A DNA stretch of 64,000 nucleotides from Mucilaginibacter aquariorum (GCF_024498135.1 NZ_JANHOH010000001.1:558001-622000); one strand, 5' to 3'. Shown: positions 24,939 to 34,326, counted from the first letter of the stretch. The notes: generated by a model not told the origin, from the sequence alone. Numbers and translations are program-made.

Positions 24939-27077
24939 TTAATTATGTACTAATGTAAAGTCTATCTGCTTTTTGGTAAGGTCTACATTTTTAACACGGA
25001 TCTGTACCTCATCGCCCAACTGGTAAATTTTCTTTTTACGCTGGCCTATAATGGCGTAGTTTTTCTCGTCTAAAGTATAAAAATCATCGCTTATATCACG
25101 CAGGCGTATCATACCCTCGCATTTATTCTCAATAATCTCTACATACATCCCCCATTCGGTAACCCCCGAAATGATGCCCGTAAATATATTACCCACCTGA
25201 TCTTTAAGGTATTCGGCCTGTTTGTATTTAACTGATGAACGCTCGGCATCGGCAGCTTTTTTCTCCATTTGCGAGCTGTGCTTGCATAATTCTTCGTAAT
25301 GATCGGCATTGGCACTTTGGCCGCCGTTAAGATAATGCTGCAACAGCCTGTGTACCATCACATCCGGGTACCGGCGAATAGGCGAGGTAAAGTGCGTGTA
25401 ATGGTCAAAAGCCAAACCGTAATGGCTGCTGCTTTTTGTGGTATATATCGCCTTGGCCATCGAACGGATAGCCAGTTGGGTAAGTACGTTCTGTTCTTTT
25501 TTACCTTCCACATCCTCCATTAAAAAGTTGAGGGATTTGGCGGTTTCTTTATCAGATTTTGTGTTGATCTTATAACCAAATCTTGCTGCAAACTGCGCAA
25601 AGTTGGCCAGTGCATCGGGTTTTGGTGTATCGTGCACGCGGTAAACAAAGGTGTACTTATGCTTGCCTTTGCCCATTTTGCTTACATGCTCGGCAACCTT
25701 GCGGTTAGCCAGCAACATAAAATCCTCAATCAGTTTGTGCGCATCCTTACGTTCTTTTACATATACGCCGATAGGTTTGCCGGTTTCATCCAGCTTAAAT
25801 TTAACTTCGGTAGTTTCAAAGCTGATGGCGCCTGCCTTAAACTTACGTTCGCGCAGTTTATAGGCCAGGGCATTTAGCTTTTCTATCTCTTCCACATAAT
25901 CGCCGGTTTTAGTCTCTATCACATCTTGCACTTCCTCGTAGGTAAAGCGCCTGTCTGAGTGGATCACGGTTTTACCAAACCATTGGTCAATAATATCAGC
26001 GTTTTCATCCAACTCAAAAACAGCGGCAAAGCACAGTTTGTCCTCTTTAGGGCGAAGCGAGCATAATCCGTTTGATAACCTTTCGGGCAGCATAGGTATA
26101 ACACGGTCTACCAGGTAAACAGATGTGCCACGTTCGTAGGCTTCCTTATCCAAAGCAGAATCGGGGATGATGTAGTGCGATACATCGGCTATGTGCACGC
26201 CAACTTCGTAATTACCGTTATCCAGTTTTTTAAAGGATAAGGCATCATCAAAATCTTTGGCATCAAATGGGTCAATGGTAAAGGTTAGCACATCCCTAAA
26301 ATCGCGGCGTTTGGCTATTTCATCGGCAGTGATATCATTGGGTATCTCCTCGGCTTCGCGTTCAACTTCGGCAGGGAAGGATAGAGGGAATCCATACTCG
26401 GCCAGTATGGCGTTCATTTCTGTATCATTCTCGCCCTGTACGCCAAGGATATGTTTGATACGGCCTATCGGATTTTTAGCACCGGCCGGCCAGTCGGTAA
26501 TTTCGGCAACGGCTTTTATACCATTTTTGGCACCATTCAAATCGCTGATGGGGATAAAAATATCGTGCATCATTTTGCGATCATCAGGGATAAAGAATGC
26601 AAAGCGTTCTGATAGTTTTACCACACCAGTAAACTCCATTTTATTACGCTGCAAGATCTCTATTACTTCGCCTTCCTGATTTTTACCGCGGCTTTTTGCA
26701 TATACATAAACCTTAACACGGTCGCCATTTAAGGCATTGCGCAGTTTACGTGGGGCAACAAAAATATCGGTTTCATCAGGATCATCGGTCACAATAAAGG
26801 CCGAGCCATCATTAGTAAGATCAACCTTACCTTCAACAAAGGTTTTTAGTTCGAGTAATTGGAATTTGCCCGGCGATACTTCTTTCATTACGCCTTTAAA
26901 GGCTTCGTTCTTTAAAATATCGAGGATAACGCCACGGGCATCAGGGTCGCGTACGTTAAGTTTGGCAGAAACTTGTTTATGATTTAATGGCGTATTGCCG
27001 TTTTGTTCAAATATATCCAGTACCATTTGCGTTAGCACCTGGTCAATGGTGGAGTTGTGTTTATTCTTTTTAGACAT
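24939..27077 (-). CDS. rnr: ribonuclease R (RNB-family 3'-5' exoribonuclease)
   Basis: 712 residues. The order is an N-terminal helix-turn-helix region (NTPLNHKQVSAKLNVRDPDA), cold-shock-like domains (about 70-220), a catalytic RNB domain (about 245-570) with TIDPFDAKDFDDALS supplying the Mg-binding aspartates, and a C-terminal S1 domain (about 625-708, GIISGVTEWGMYVEIIENKC). It degrades structured RNA processively from the 3' end and takes part in mRNA and rRNA quality control. It starts the minus-strand run with the prenyl synthase and TonB genes. Confidence 0.95.
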   Translation of the reverse strand: MSKKNKHNSTIDQVLTQMVLDIFEQNGNTPLNHKQVSAKLNVRDPDARGVILDILKNEAFKGVMKEVSPGKFQLLELKTFVEGKVDLTNDGSAFIVTDDPDETDIFVAPRKLRNALNGDRVKVYVYAKSRGKNQEGEVIEILQRNKMEFTGVVKLSERFAFFIPDDRKMMHDIFIPISDLNGAKNGIKAVAEITDWPAGAKNPIGRIKHILGVQGENDTEMNAILAEYGFPLSFPAEVEREAEEIPNDITADEIAKRRDFRDVLTFTIDPFDAKDFDDALSFKKLDNGNYEVGVHIADVSHYIIPDSALDKEAYERGTSVYLVDRVIPMLPERLSNGLCSLRPKEDKLCFAAVFELDENADIIDQWFGKTVIHSDRRFTYEEVQDVIETKTGDYVEEIEKLNALAYKLRERKFKAGAISFETTEVKFKLDETGKPIGVYVKERKDAHKLIEDFMLLANRKVAEHVSKMGKGKHKYTFVYRVHDTPKPDALANFAQFAARFGYKINTKSDKETAKSLNFLMEDVEGKKEQNVLTQLAIRSMAKAIYTTKSSSHYGLAFDHYTHFTSPIRRYPDVMVHRLLQHYLNGGQSANADHYEELCKHSSQMEKKAADAERSSVKYKQAEYLKDQVGNIFTGIISGVTEWGMYVEIIENKCEGMIRLRDISDDFYTLDEKNYAIIGQRKKKIYQLGDEVQIRVKNVDLTKKQIDFTLVHN

Positions 27078-27150
27078 TTATAGATGTTTGTTGCTAAGGT
27101 ACGAAATGGTACTTGTTTTTATGTTGTAACGATTACTAAACACTATGGTT

Positions 27151-27330
27151 TGCGTAAGCATAATGTAAAAAACGTTCGCAAACCTCGCCAAGTCAAGCGT
27201 CCACGCTTGACTTTAGTGCTTTGGCAGCGTCCATGCTGCCGGTTATCGTGAGCGTGGACGCTCACATAACATATAATTCAAGCGTAGACGCTTGAACGGG
27301 CGTGCATACTGCGTAAGCTTAATGTAAAAA
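27151..27330. repeat. array of four AGCGT-NN-ACGCT palindromes between 21-bp direct repeats
   Basis: The spacer between rnr and the racemase remnant (27078-27398, 321 bp) holds TGCGTAAGC-A/T-TAATGTAAAAA at 27151-27171 and again at 27310-27330. Between them are four palindromes: 27192-27211, 27223-27240, 27248-27265 and 27277-27296. Each has 8-9-bp arms around a 2-nt centre; three are perfect and one has a single mismatch. All share the AGCGT...ACGCT centre but have different outer bases. No gene is seen here. Confidence 0.8.
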
Positions 27331-27398
27331 GTAATCCTTTTGCTGTCTTATACATAAAAAGAAGGGTGCGGGTTTACAAAAAAATATAGTTTTACCGC

Positions 27399-28089
27399 AT
27401 GAAAACTTTAGGGCTTATTGGCGGTACAAGTTGGGTATCAACTATAGATTATTACAGATTCATTAATCAGGGCGTGAATGATAAACTGGGTGGCGTGAAT
27501 GCCGCACAGCTGCTTTTACACTCGTTTAATTATGCCGAGATAGCCAAAAACCATGCTACCAACAATTGGGCTAAAACTACCCAAATGGTTATTGAAGCCG
27601 GCATAGGTTTACGCAATAGCGGTGCCCAGGCCATTGTATTATGTGCAAATACCCTGCACTTAATTGCCGACGAAGCCGAAAATGGAATTGGGTTACCCGT
27701 AATAAACATAGCCACAGCAACAGCAAACGTTATTAATAGCCACGGACTTACCAAGGTTGGTTTGCTGGGTACAAAGTATTACTATGGAACATACTTTTTT
27801 TACTGATAAACTATCGGCAGCAGGTATTGAGCCATTAACACCCAACCAAACCGACCGGGATTTTATCCACCAGACGTTAATGGACGAACTGGGCAAAGGC
27901 ATATTTTTACCCGAAACCAAAGCCCGTTACCTACAAATAATAGACAGCCTGATACAGCAGGGCGCCCAGGGCATTATATTAGGATGCACCGAAATACCTT
28001 TACTGATAAAGCCAGAAGATACTGATGTGATACAGTTTGATACCACCCAGATCCATTCGGCCGCGGCAGTTGAGTTTGCTTTGGGATAA
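27399..28089 (+). pseudogene. aspartate/glutamate racemase family gene, frameshifted
   Basis: The first frame (27399 on) begins MKTLGLIGGTSWVSTIDYY, the usual start of YgeA-like racemases, and holds the first catalytic cysteine in IVLCANTLHL. At 27777-27783 (tat-t-act) one extra T shifts the frame: frame 1 ends at 27806, and homology continues in the +1 frame (TMEHTFFTDKLSAAGIEP) to 28089, with the second cysteine in GCTEIPLL. Removing one T at 27779-27780 restores a full 229-residue enzyme with both cysteines. Nothing else is decayed, so this is a recent mutation or a sequencing error. Confidence 0.85.
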
Positions 28090-28152
28090 GCTGCAACGTT
28101 GATTTTTTCAAATATTTCTTAAACTACAAAAATTGCATACTTTTAGTGTGCA

Positions 28153-29475
28153 ATGCAAGAAAAAAACAAACCTAAAACCATCCGCGCCTGGGCCATGTTC
28201 GACTGGGCAAATTCGGCTTATAACCTCGTAATCACCACAACTGTTTTTCCGGCTTATTATGTAGCCATAACAGAAAATGCCTCTAACGGCAACCAGGTAA
28301 GCTTTTTTGGCCATAGTTTTATAAATACAGCGCTAACAAATTATGCTTTGGCTGCTGCCTATATGGTTATGGTACTTTTGCTTCCTATACTAAGCTCTAT
28401 TGCCGACTATCGCGGCAATAAAAAAATATTTATGCAGTTTTTTACCCTTTTGGGTTCAGTTGCTTGTTGTGGGCTATTCTTTTTTAATGCAGAACGCATT
28501 GAGTGGGGCGTTATTTGTTTTGCCCTGGCGGCAATTGGGTATAGCGGGGGCTTTGTATTTTATAACTCCTATCTACCGGAAATAGCAACGCTTGACATGC
28601 AGGATAAGGTTAGCGCAAAGGGTTTTACTTATGGCTATATAGGTAGTGTATTGTTGCAGCTTATTTGTTTTGCCTTTGTGTTAAAGCCTGAGATATTTGG
28701 CATTAACGATAAAGCGTTACCTGCGCAACTATCCTTCCTGCTGGTGGGTTTATGGTGGATCGGTTTTGCTGCCATACCTTTTTCTGTCCTGCCAAAAGGC
28801 AGTCCCAATGCACAAACACACCAGCATAATATAATAAAAGGCGGCTTTATTGAATTGGGAAAGGTGTGGGTAAAAATTAAAAGCATGCCTTTATTAAAAC
28901 GATATTTACCCTCGTTCTTTTTCTATTCGATGGGGGTGCAAACTATTATGCTGGTTGCAACGGCCTTTGCCGCTAAAGAACTGCATATGAAAACACCAGA
29001 GTTGATTACTATCATCCTTATTATACAAATTGTTGCTATTGGAGGCGCAATACTTATGTCGCGCCTGTCTGACAAGTATGGTAATGTTCGCATTCTGATA
29101 TTTGTGGTTTTCATGTGGATAGGGATCTGCATAGCCGCTTATTTCACCACAACATCCACTCAATTTTATATTATTGCCGTTATTGTAGGTTTGGTAATGG
29201 GAGGGATCCAATCACTTTCCCGGTCTACCTATTCAAAATTTCTGCCGCAGAACATCCCGGACACGGCTTCATTCTTCAGCTTTTACGATGTTACCGAAAA
29301 GCTGGCTATTGTAGGTGGTTTATTCAGTTTCGGGCTGATAGAAGAACTTACCGGCAGCATGCGTAATTCCACCCTGGTTTTGGGCTTGTTCTTCGTTGTT
29401 GGGCTTATCTTATTGTATTCTTTATTAAGAACAGAGCAGAAAATGCAGAAAAATTCGGAATTTAGCGCTCTTTAA
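28153..29475 (+). CDS. UMF1-type MFS transporter
   Basis: 440 residues, about twelve membrane helices. The start KTIRAWAMFDWANSAYNLVI is the UMF1/Atg22-like signature, and the helix 2-3 region SSIADYRGNKKIF is the motif-A equivalent. Late family segments are QSLSRSTYSKFLP and FFSFYDVTEKLAIVGG. Substrates of bacterial members are unknown; Atg22 exports amino acids from yeast vacuoles. The next gene, a LutA-like protein, starts 12 bp after the stop, so the two are likely co-transcribed. Confidence 0.85.
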   Translation: MQEKNKPKTIRAWAMFDWANSAYNLVITTTVFPAYYVAITENASNGNQVSFFGHSFINTALTNYALAAAYMVMVLLLPILSSIADYRGNKKIFMQFFTLLGSVACCGLFFFNAERIEWGVICFALAAIGYSGGFVFYNSYLPEIATLDMQDKVSAKGFTYGYIGSVLLQLICFAFVLKPEIFGINDKALPAQLSFLLVGLWWIGFAAIPFSVLPKGSPNAQTHQHNIIKGGFIELGKVWVKIKSMPLLKRYLPSFFFYSMGVQTIMLVATAFAAKELHMKTPELITIILIIQIVAIGGAILMSRLSDKYGNVRILIFVVFMWIGICIAAYFTTTSTQFYIIAVIVGLVMGGIQSLSRSTYSKFLPQNIPDTASFFSFYDVTEKLAIVGGLFSFGLIEELTGSMRNSTLVLGLFFVVGLILLYSLLRTEQKMQKNSEFSAL

Positions 29476-29487
29476 AGATTTGTGCAG

Positions 29488-30216
29488 ATGACAATTGAGT
29501 TATTCATTCCTTGTTTTATAGATCAGTTGTATCCCGATACCGCTTTTAACACCGTAAAGGTGCTTGAAAAGGCCGGCTGTACCGTAAATTACAATCCCGA
29601 ACAAACCTGCTGCGGCCAGCCTGCTTTTAACGCCGGTTTTTGGGACGATGCCAAAACTGTGGGCAGCAAATTTCTGAATGATTTTAAGGAGGACAGTGTA
29701 ATTGTATCGCCCTCGGCATCATGTACCGGTATGGTACGTAATTATTATAACGACCTGTTTACCAACACTACATCGCATAATAAATGCCGCAATATACAAA
29801 GCAACATTTACGAGCTGAGCGATTTTTTGGTGAACATATTACAGGTTGATTATTTTGGCGCCGAGCTGGAAGGCCGTGCAGTTTACCACGATAGCTGCGC
29901 CGGCCTGCGCGAATGCAAAATTAAAGACGAACCCCGCCAGCTGCTGTCAAAAGTATTAGGCCTGGAGCTTGTCGACCTGAAAGATAACGAAACCTGCTGC
30001 GGCTTTGGAGGCACCTTTGCCGTTAAGTTTGATGGTATATCAACCGCTATGGCGCAGCAAAAGGTAGATAACGCCCTGGCTGTCAAAGCAGATTATATCA
30101 TCTCTACCGATGCATCATGCCTGTTGCACTTGCAAGGCTATATCGATAAAAACAACCTGCCCATAAAAACCATCCACATAGCCGATGTTCTGGCACACGG
30201 GTGGGGGAATGTGTAA
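29488..30216 (+). CDS. LutA/YkgE-like (Fe-S)-binding protein
   Basis: 242 residues from the ATG at 29488; a GTG two codons earlier (29482) is possible. Two cysteine-rich CCG domains are seen: CCGQPAFNAGF with SPSASCTGMV, and CCGFGGTFAVKF with STDASCLLHLQG, plus HDSCAGLRECK between. These ligate iron-sulfur clusters in LutA, a subunit of the L-lactate oxidation complex LutABC. The partner genes lutB and lutC are not next to it; here it follows a UMF1 transporter, so the pathway is inferred only. Confidence 0.85.
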   Translation: MTIELFIPCFIDQLYPDTAFNTVKVLEKAGCTVNYNPEQTCCGQPAFNAGFWDDAKTVGSKFLNDFKEDSVIVSPSASCTGMVRNYYNDLFTNTTSHNKCRNIQSNIYELSDFLVNILQVDYFGAELEGRAVYHDSCAGLRECKIKDEPRQLLSKVLGLELVDLKDNETCCGFGGTFAVKFDGISTAMAQQKVDNALAVKADYIISTDASCLLHLQGYIDKNNLPIKTIHIADVLAHGWGNV

Positions 30217-30267
30217 CCGGGATTAAGCAATTTTGCAAAAAATGATCCTCCCCACTATGTCATTTCT

Positions 30268-30369
30268 CCTTGTCATGCTGAACGTATGTGAAGCATCTAA
30301 TCGCCGACATGCAATTTCGATAGGCAAAGTTCGCTAATAGATCCTTCGCTATCGCTCTGGATGACAAGG
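30268..30369. repeat. MITE-like element, copy A (ccttgtcat...atgacaagg)
   Basis: About 102 bp bounded by CCTTGTCAT and ATGACAAGG, with inner partly complementary words (GAAGCATCTAATCG and TTCGCTAATAGATCCTTC). A second copy in the same orientation lies at 30794-30893. It sits in the 260-bp spacer between the LutA-like gene and the next small gene. Confidence 0.75.
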
Positions 30370-30476
30370 GAATTGGAAGTGAATCTTGTCGCAAAATACC
30401 TGTTATATTGTCTTAAAATAGCCTCACGTTTTATCTTTCTCAAACGTAAATTTGATTTGTCTAATCAAAACAGTTT

Positions 30477-30788
30477 ATGAAAGCATTAAGGGTACATTAC
30501 ACCACCACCGCCGAATTTGCGCCGGTAAACCAGGCCAACATTGCAGGCATAGTAAAAGAATTAAAAGAACTTAACCATCCCGGGATTAAATATAGCACCT
30601 GGCTACTGCCGGATGAAAAAACCTTTATGCACTTTGACCAGTTTGAAAACGAAGAAGCGCATAATGTTTTAACGTCCTTGGCATCTTTCAAAAAATTCGA
30701 TGAAGAACTTTGGGCAAGCGGGTTAGAGGCCGAACCCGTATTGGAACATATAACATTGGTAGCCGCGACGGAAGAGTTTTTTGATTGA
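30477..30788 (+). CDS. small dimeric alpha-beta-barrel-like hypothetical protein
   Basis: 103 residues. The pattern (MKALRVHYTTTAEFAPVNQA, then KYSTWLLPDEKTFMHFDQFE and ending ITLVAATEEFFD) suggests a ferredoxin-like monooxygenase/ABM-type fold, but no cofactor or catalytic residue stands out. A -7-like box TAAATTTG lies at 30447-30454. The gene is bracketed by two direct copies of the same MITE-like element, the second beginning 5 bp after its stop. Confidence 0.6.
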   Translation: MKALRVHYTTTAEFAPVNQANIAGIVKELKELNHPGIKYSTWLLPDEKTFMHFDQFENEEAHNVLTSLASFKKFDEELWASGLEAEPVLEHITLVAATEEFFD

Positions 30789-30793
30789 TGATA

Positions 30794-30893
30794 TGTCATG
30801 CTGAACGTATGTGAAGCATCTATTCGCCGACATGCAATTTCGAAATGCAAAGTTCGCGAATTAGATCCTTCGCTCTCGCTCAGGATGACAAGG
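30794..30893. repeat. MITE-like element, copy B
   Basis: Same orientation and nearly the same sequence as copy A at 30268-30369: shared words TGTCATGCTGAACGTATGTG, CGCCGACATGCAATTTCGA and GGATGACAAGG. The rest of the spacer to 31094 (about 200 bp) holds no recognisable gene. Confidence 0.75.
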
Positions 30894-31094
30894 TTGATAG
30901 ATCAATACTCGTCGAAGTTTTAAACGACCCAAAATAACGCAAGGCTTTTTCTTGCGAAACTCAAAACTTAAAGTTTTATCATTATAGGACGAAACTTAAG
31001 CTAAACTTCGACCATTGAAAGGCGAAAAAAGGCGTTTTAAGGGCGTTCCAGGGGCGTCAATATTGGCATATATTACGTCGCTACACCAAAAATT

Positions 31095-32495
31095 TTACAA
31101 CTCGTAAGCCACCGCTTTTTCCGGTATGGTAACCTTGTAACCACCCTGCTCCAACGCGTCGGCCATGGCCTGCATACTGGTCGCCTCGCCATGCACCAAA
31201 TAAACGCCTTTAAGCTTGTTTACGTCCTGAGTCTTAATATTATCCAACAGATCCTCATGGTCGCCGTGGGCGCTTAAAACATCGGTTTGTTTGATCGTGG
31301 CGTAAACAGACAGGTCGCGATCCTTAATGTGTACGATAGGGTCGCCACGCAGCAGACGGTAGCCTAAAGTGCCCTTAGCGCAATAACCTATGAATAAAAT
31401 GGTGCAATAGTAGTTTTGAATATTGTAGAAAAGGTGATCCTGGATGCGCCCGCCTTCCAGCATACCGGCTGATGAAATGATAATACAGGGTTCGTAATAG
31501 TTAGATACTTGCCTGCTATCCTTAAGGGTTTCTACATAGGTAAGGTGTTCAAATTCAAACTCATCGCCTTGTTTGTTATAAAACTCCTGTGCTTCGGCAT
31601 TTACCAGGTTGTGGTGTTTGCGGTAAAGGCTGGTGGCTCTTGCAGCCATAGGGCTATCCACAAATACCTTAACAGGAGGAAGCAAACCGCTATTGAAGAT
31701 CTTATTTAGTGCGAATACCAGCGATTGCGTGCGCCCAATACTAAACGCAGGGATAATTAACCGGCCCTGTTCTACTACACAAACTTTTTCGATGGTTTCT
31801 ATCAAAGTTTCCTGTACCGATTTCCCTTTGCTATGCATCCTGCCGCCGTAGGTAGATTCTGATACGATATAGTCGACCGGTGGCAGTGGATCAGGGTCAT
31901 TTAATACCGGGTAGTTTTTGCGGCCAATATCTCCTGTAAAGGCAATTGTTTTTTCTACACCTTCATCATTTACCTTCAGTACAGCCGCGGCAGCGCCAAG
32001 CAGGTGACCTGCAGGTATAAACGTTAGTTCGATGTCGCCGGTAATGCGGAAGGGCTTATTGTAACTTATGGTTACAAAGCGCTCAACCGTATCCATTACA
32101 TGCTTTTGCAGGTACAGGGGCTGCGGCCCGCCTGCACTATGTTTATGTTTACGCCTGTTACGATGATTACCCTTTTGGGCTTTTTGCAAGAAGATGTTTA
32201 CCGAATCCAGCAGTAACAACTCCGTCAGATCGGCGGTAGGGGGCGTGCAAAGGATCTGGCCATTGAAACCCATTCGTACCAGGGTGGGCAGGTTGCCTGA
32301 GTGGTCGATATGCGCATGTGTTAAAATAACAACATCTATCTCTTCGGGTCTAAAGCCAAAATCTTCGTTAACCTGTATGTTATGATCTTTCTCGTAATCG
32401 AGGCCGCAGTCTATCAGTATTTTATATTGACCTACCTGAAGCAGGTGCATGCTGCCCGTTACCTGTTGGGCAGCGCCGTGTATAGTTAATTTCAT
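31095..32495 (-). CDS. MBL-fold/beta-CASP ribonuclease-like protein
   Basis: 466 residues. The metallo-beta-lactamase motif H60-x-H62-x-D64-H65 (LTHAHIDHSG) is followed by later ligands (PAGHLLGAAA and FTGDIGRKNYP). A beta-CASP cap (about 200-390, FSIGRTQSLVFALNKIF and SSAGMLEGGRIQDHLF) and a C-terminal RNA specificity region (LSAHGDHEDLLDNI, YLVHGE) complete it. The architecture is that of bacterial CPSF73-like RNA endonucleases. It is cytoplasmic and monocistronic. Confidence 0.88.
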   Translation of the reverse strand: MKLTIHGAAQQVTGSMHLLQVGQYKILIDCGLDYEKDHNIQVNEDFGFRPEEIDVVILTHAHIDHSGNLPTLVRMGFNGQILCTPPTADLTELLLLDSVNIFLQKAQKGNHRNRRKHKHSAGGPQPLYLQKHVMDTVERFVTISYNKPFRITGDIELTFIPAGHLLGAAAAVLKVNDEGVEKTIAFTGDIGRKNYPVLNDPDPLPPVDYIVSESTYGGRMHSKGKSVQETLIETIEKVCVVEQGRLIIPAFSIGRTQSLVFALNKIFNSGLLPPVKVFVDSPMAARATSLYRKHHNLVNAEAQEFYNKQGDEFEFEHLTYVETLKDSRQVSNYYEPCIIISSAGMLEGGRIQDHLFYNIQNYYCTILFIGYCAKGTLGYRLLRGDPIVHIKDRDLSVYATIKQTDVLSAHGDHEDLLDNIKTQDVNKLKGVYLVHGEATSMQAMADALEQGGYKVTIPEKAVAYEL

Positions 32496-33176
32496 TTATT
32501 TAGTTCGCGGGCCGTATACAAGGGTATGTGGCCTATTGCAATAATAACAATTAATCCTTGAATTTTAAGAGATTTTGACTGTTCCATTTTTGTCTTGTTC
32601 CACTAAAATAATGGAACAAGCGGAACAAGTGGAACATGTTTATAATCAGCATATTAATGTTTTTACCTTTCGTTCTCTATTTAAAGTTTAACTTTAAATT
32701 ATATAAGCAACTATCTTTTTTACAGTATTTTATATTTTTTTTAATTCTGTTCCATTTTTAAAAAATGGAACAAAAATGAACATATTGACTCGTCTTAAAA
32801 TGATTGACAGAAAAACCGGGATTTTTTTAGTCTTTTTTCGACTTTATTTCGGCCTATTTTAGGCACTATAAAGTTAACTACAAGCCAAAAAAAGATATTT
32901 AACTATTTTAAACTAAACATTTGATTTATATATAATTACAGTTTTTAACGTCTGTCCACTTGTTCCGAAGTGAACAAAATGGAACAGGCATTTTTAGTAC
33001 AAACCGGACAATTCCTGACTTATTTTTCTGAGGATATCTCAACAACAGATTTTCTAAAAGGAACAAACCAACAATAACAATAAGCTCCAATTTTGATTCT
33101 GTAACATTTGAAGCTCAATTCGCCTGCAATACGTCGTTGATAAAATAATTATCTAACCTTAAGCGTTTTTGGGTTT
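32496..33176. other. 681-bp AT-rich spacer with clustered TGTTCCA/TGGAACA motifs
   Basis: No gene is recognisable. Near copies of TGTTCCA lie at 32580, 32596, 32748 and 32961 and of its complement TGGAACA at 32612, 32621 (CGGAACA), 32630, 32766 and 32980, forming at least one long palindrome at 32748-32772. The stretch 32800-32940 is very A/T rich without repeats. This is the largest gene-free block in the window. Confidence 0.6.
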
Positions 33177-34271
33177 ATGATAAGGAGTTGTTTGGGGATT
33201 GGGGTGGTTGTGTTGTTGCTGATAACGATCGTGGGTTGTGGCCTGGTAAAGTCAGTGGGGAAAAATCCCGAAGGTGAAGCGCTCGCCCGGTTAGACACTC
33301 TATCTAATTACAAAAATGGCGGTTTCGAAAATTTGGCTGAACGTTCTGACACGACAGTCAAACGCAACAAGTTACTTTTGTTGTTACACAACCGTTCTAA
33401 AATCACCAGGCCTTCTCACGGGTTGCCATGGGTCAAAACTGATCTAAAAACACTAACAGCACCTGCACCAATCGTGGTTTGGTTTGGGCATTCATCTTTG
33501 CTCATCAAAACCGGGCAGGGTAACGTACTCATCGATCCAATTTTTAGCAACCATGCCGGCCCGGTGCCTGGATTGATGACGGCATTTCAAGGAACTACTA
33601 ATTACCATGCGAAGGATATGCCGCCTATAGATGTGCTCATCATTTCCCATGACCACTATGATCACATGGATTACCGGACCCTGAAAAGATTGAAAGACCA
33701 TATAAAAACGGCGGTTGTGCCAATGGGTGTAGGTTCGGATCTGATATATTGGGGGTTTGATCCTAAAAAGATAATTGAACTGAATTGGAACCAGTCGGTT
33801 ACGCTACCTGGTGGCCTCCAGGTTACCGCTACCCCGGCGCAGCACCGCAGTAACCGCACATATGCCAAAGCAAATAAAACGCTTTGGGCATCTTATGTGA
33901 TACAGACAGATCACTACCGGTTTTTTTACGGTGGCGATAGTGGATATGGGCCACTCTTTAAACAAATAGGCCAACAGTATGGCCCATTCGATCTGGCTTT
34001 TTTAGAATGCGGACAGTACAGTCCAAACTGGCCATGGGCACATCTGTGGATGGGGCAAGCGGCCCAGGCAGCTATTGATCTGCAGGCCCGTTTGCTGCAG
34101 CCTATCCACTGGGCCAAGTTTGAAGCAGCTGATCATCCCTGGAACGAACCTGTAAAGGAGCTCCTTCCCGCTGCCGAAAAGCTGGGTGTTCAGGTAAGCA
34201 TTCCTCGTATTGGCGAGCCTTACACCTTGGGCAATCCGCCTAAGAAAACAGTTTGGTGGAATTTTAAATAA
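33177..34271 (+). CDS. MBL-fold lipoprotein, NAPE-PLD/UlaG-like
   Basis: 364 residues. The N-terminus MIRSCLGIGVVVLLLITIVG then C21 is a lipoprotein signal with lipobox I-V-G-C. The hydrolase core has VVWFGHSSLLIKTGQGNVL, metal ligands H158-D-H160-Y-D162-H163 (ISHDHYDHMDY), TATPAQHRSNR and YGGDSGYG, as in N-acylphosphatidylethanolamine-hydrolysing phospholipases. Tethered to a membrane, it could act on lipids or cell-wall derived substrates. It lies alone behind the long AT-rich spacer. Confidence 0.82.
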   Translation: MIRSCLGIGVVVLLLITIVGCGLVKSVGKNPEGEALARLDTLSNYKNGGFENLAERSDTTVKRNKLLLLLHNRSKITRPSHGLPWVKTDLKTLTAPAPIVVWFGHSSLLIKTGQGNVLIDPIFSNHAGPVPGLMTAFQGTTNYHAKDMPPIDVLIISHDHYDHMDYRTLKRLKDHIKTAVVPMGVGSDLIYWGFDPKKIIELNWNQSVTLPGGLQVTATPAQHRSNRTYAKANKTLWASYVIQTDHYRFFYGGDSGYGPLFKQIGQQYGPFDLAFLECGQYSPNWPWAHLWMGQAAQAAIDLQARLLQPIHWAKFEAADHPWNEPVKELLPAAEKLGVQVSIPRIGEPYTLGNPPKKTVWWNFK

Positions 34272-34326
34272 TGCGTGAGCTAATTAACCTAACTAATAGC
34301 CTAAGCATAAACTTTTAATTTTTCAA

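Noticed and set aside
26257..26679. A 140-codon plus-strand ORF
   Set aside because: It lies wholly inside rnr on the other strand and shows the Ser-rich translation typical of antisense frames.
27151..27330. CRISPR array
   Set aside because: The repeated units are palindromes with differing arms at uneven spacing, not identical repeats with spacers, and there are no cas genes.
27399..28089. Programmed frameshift in the racemase
   Set aside because: There is no slippery heptamer or downstream stem at the shift site, and the family is not known for recoding; mutation or sequencing error is simpler.
32496..33176. Replication origin or partition site
   Set aside because: AT-rich with repeated motifs, but there are no dnaA, dnaN, parA or parB genes nearby and no clear DnaA boxes.
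33671..34117. Minus-strand ORFs opposite the MBL-fold lipoprotein
   Set aside because: Shadow frames of a gene with clear signal peptide and metal-binding motif.
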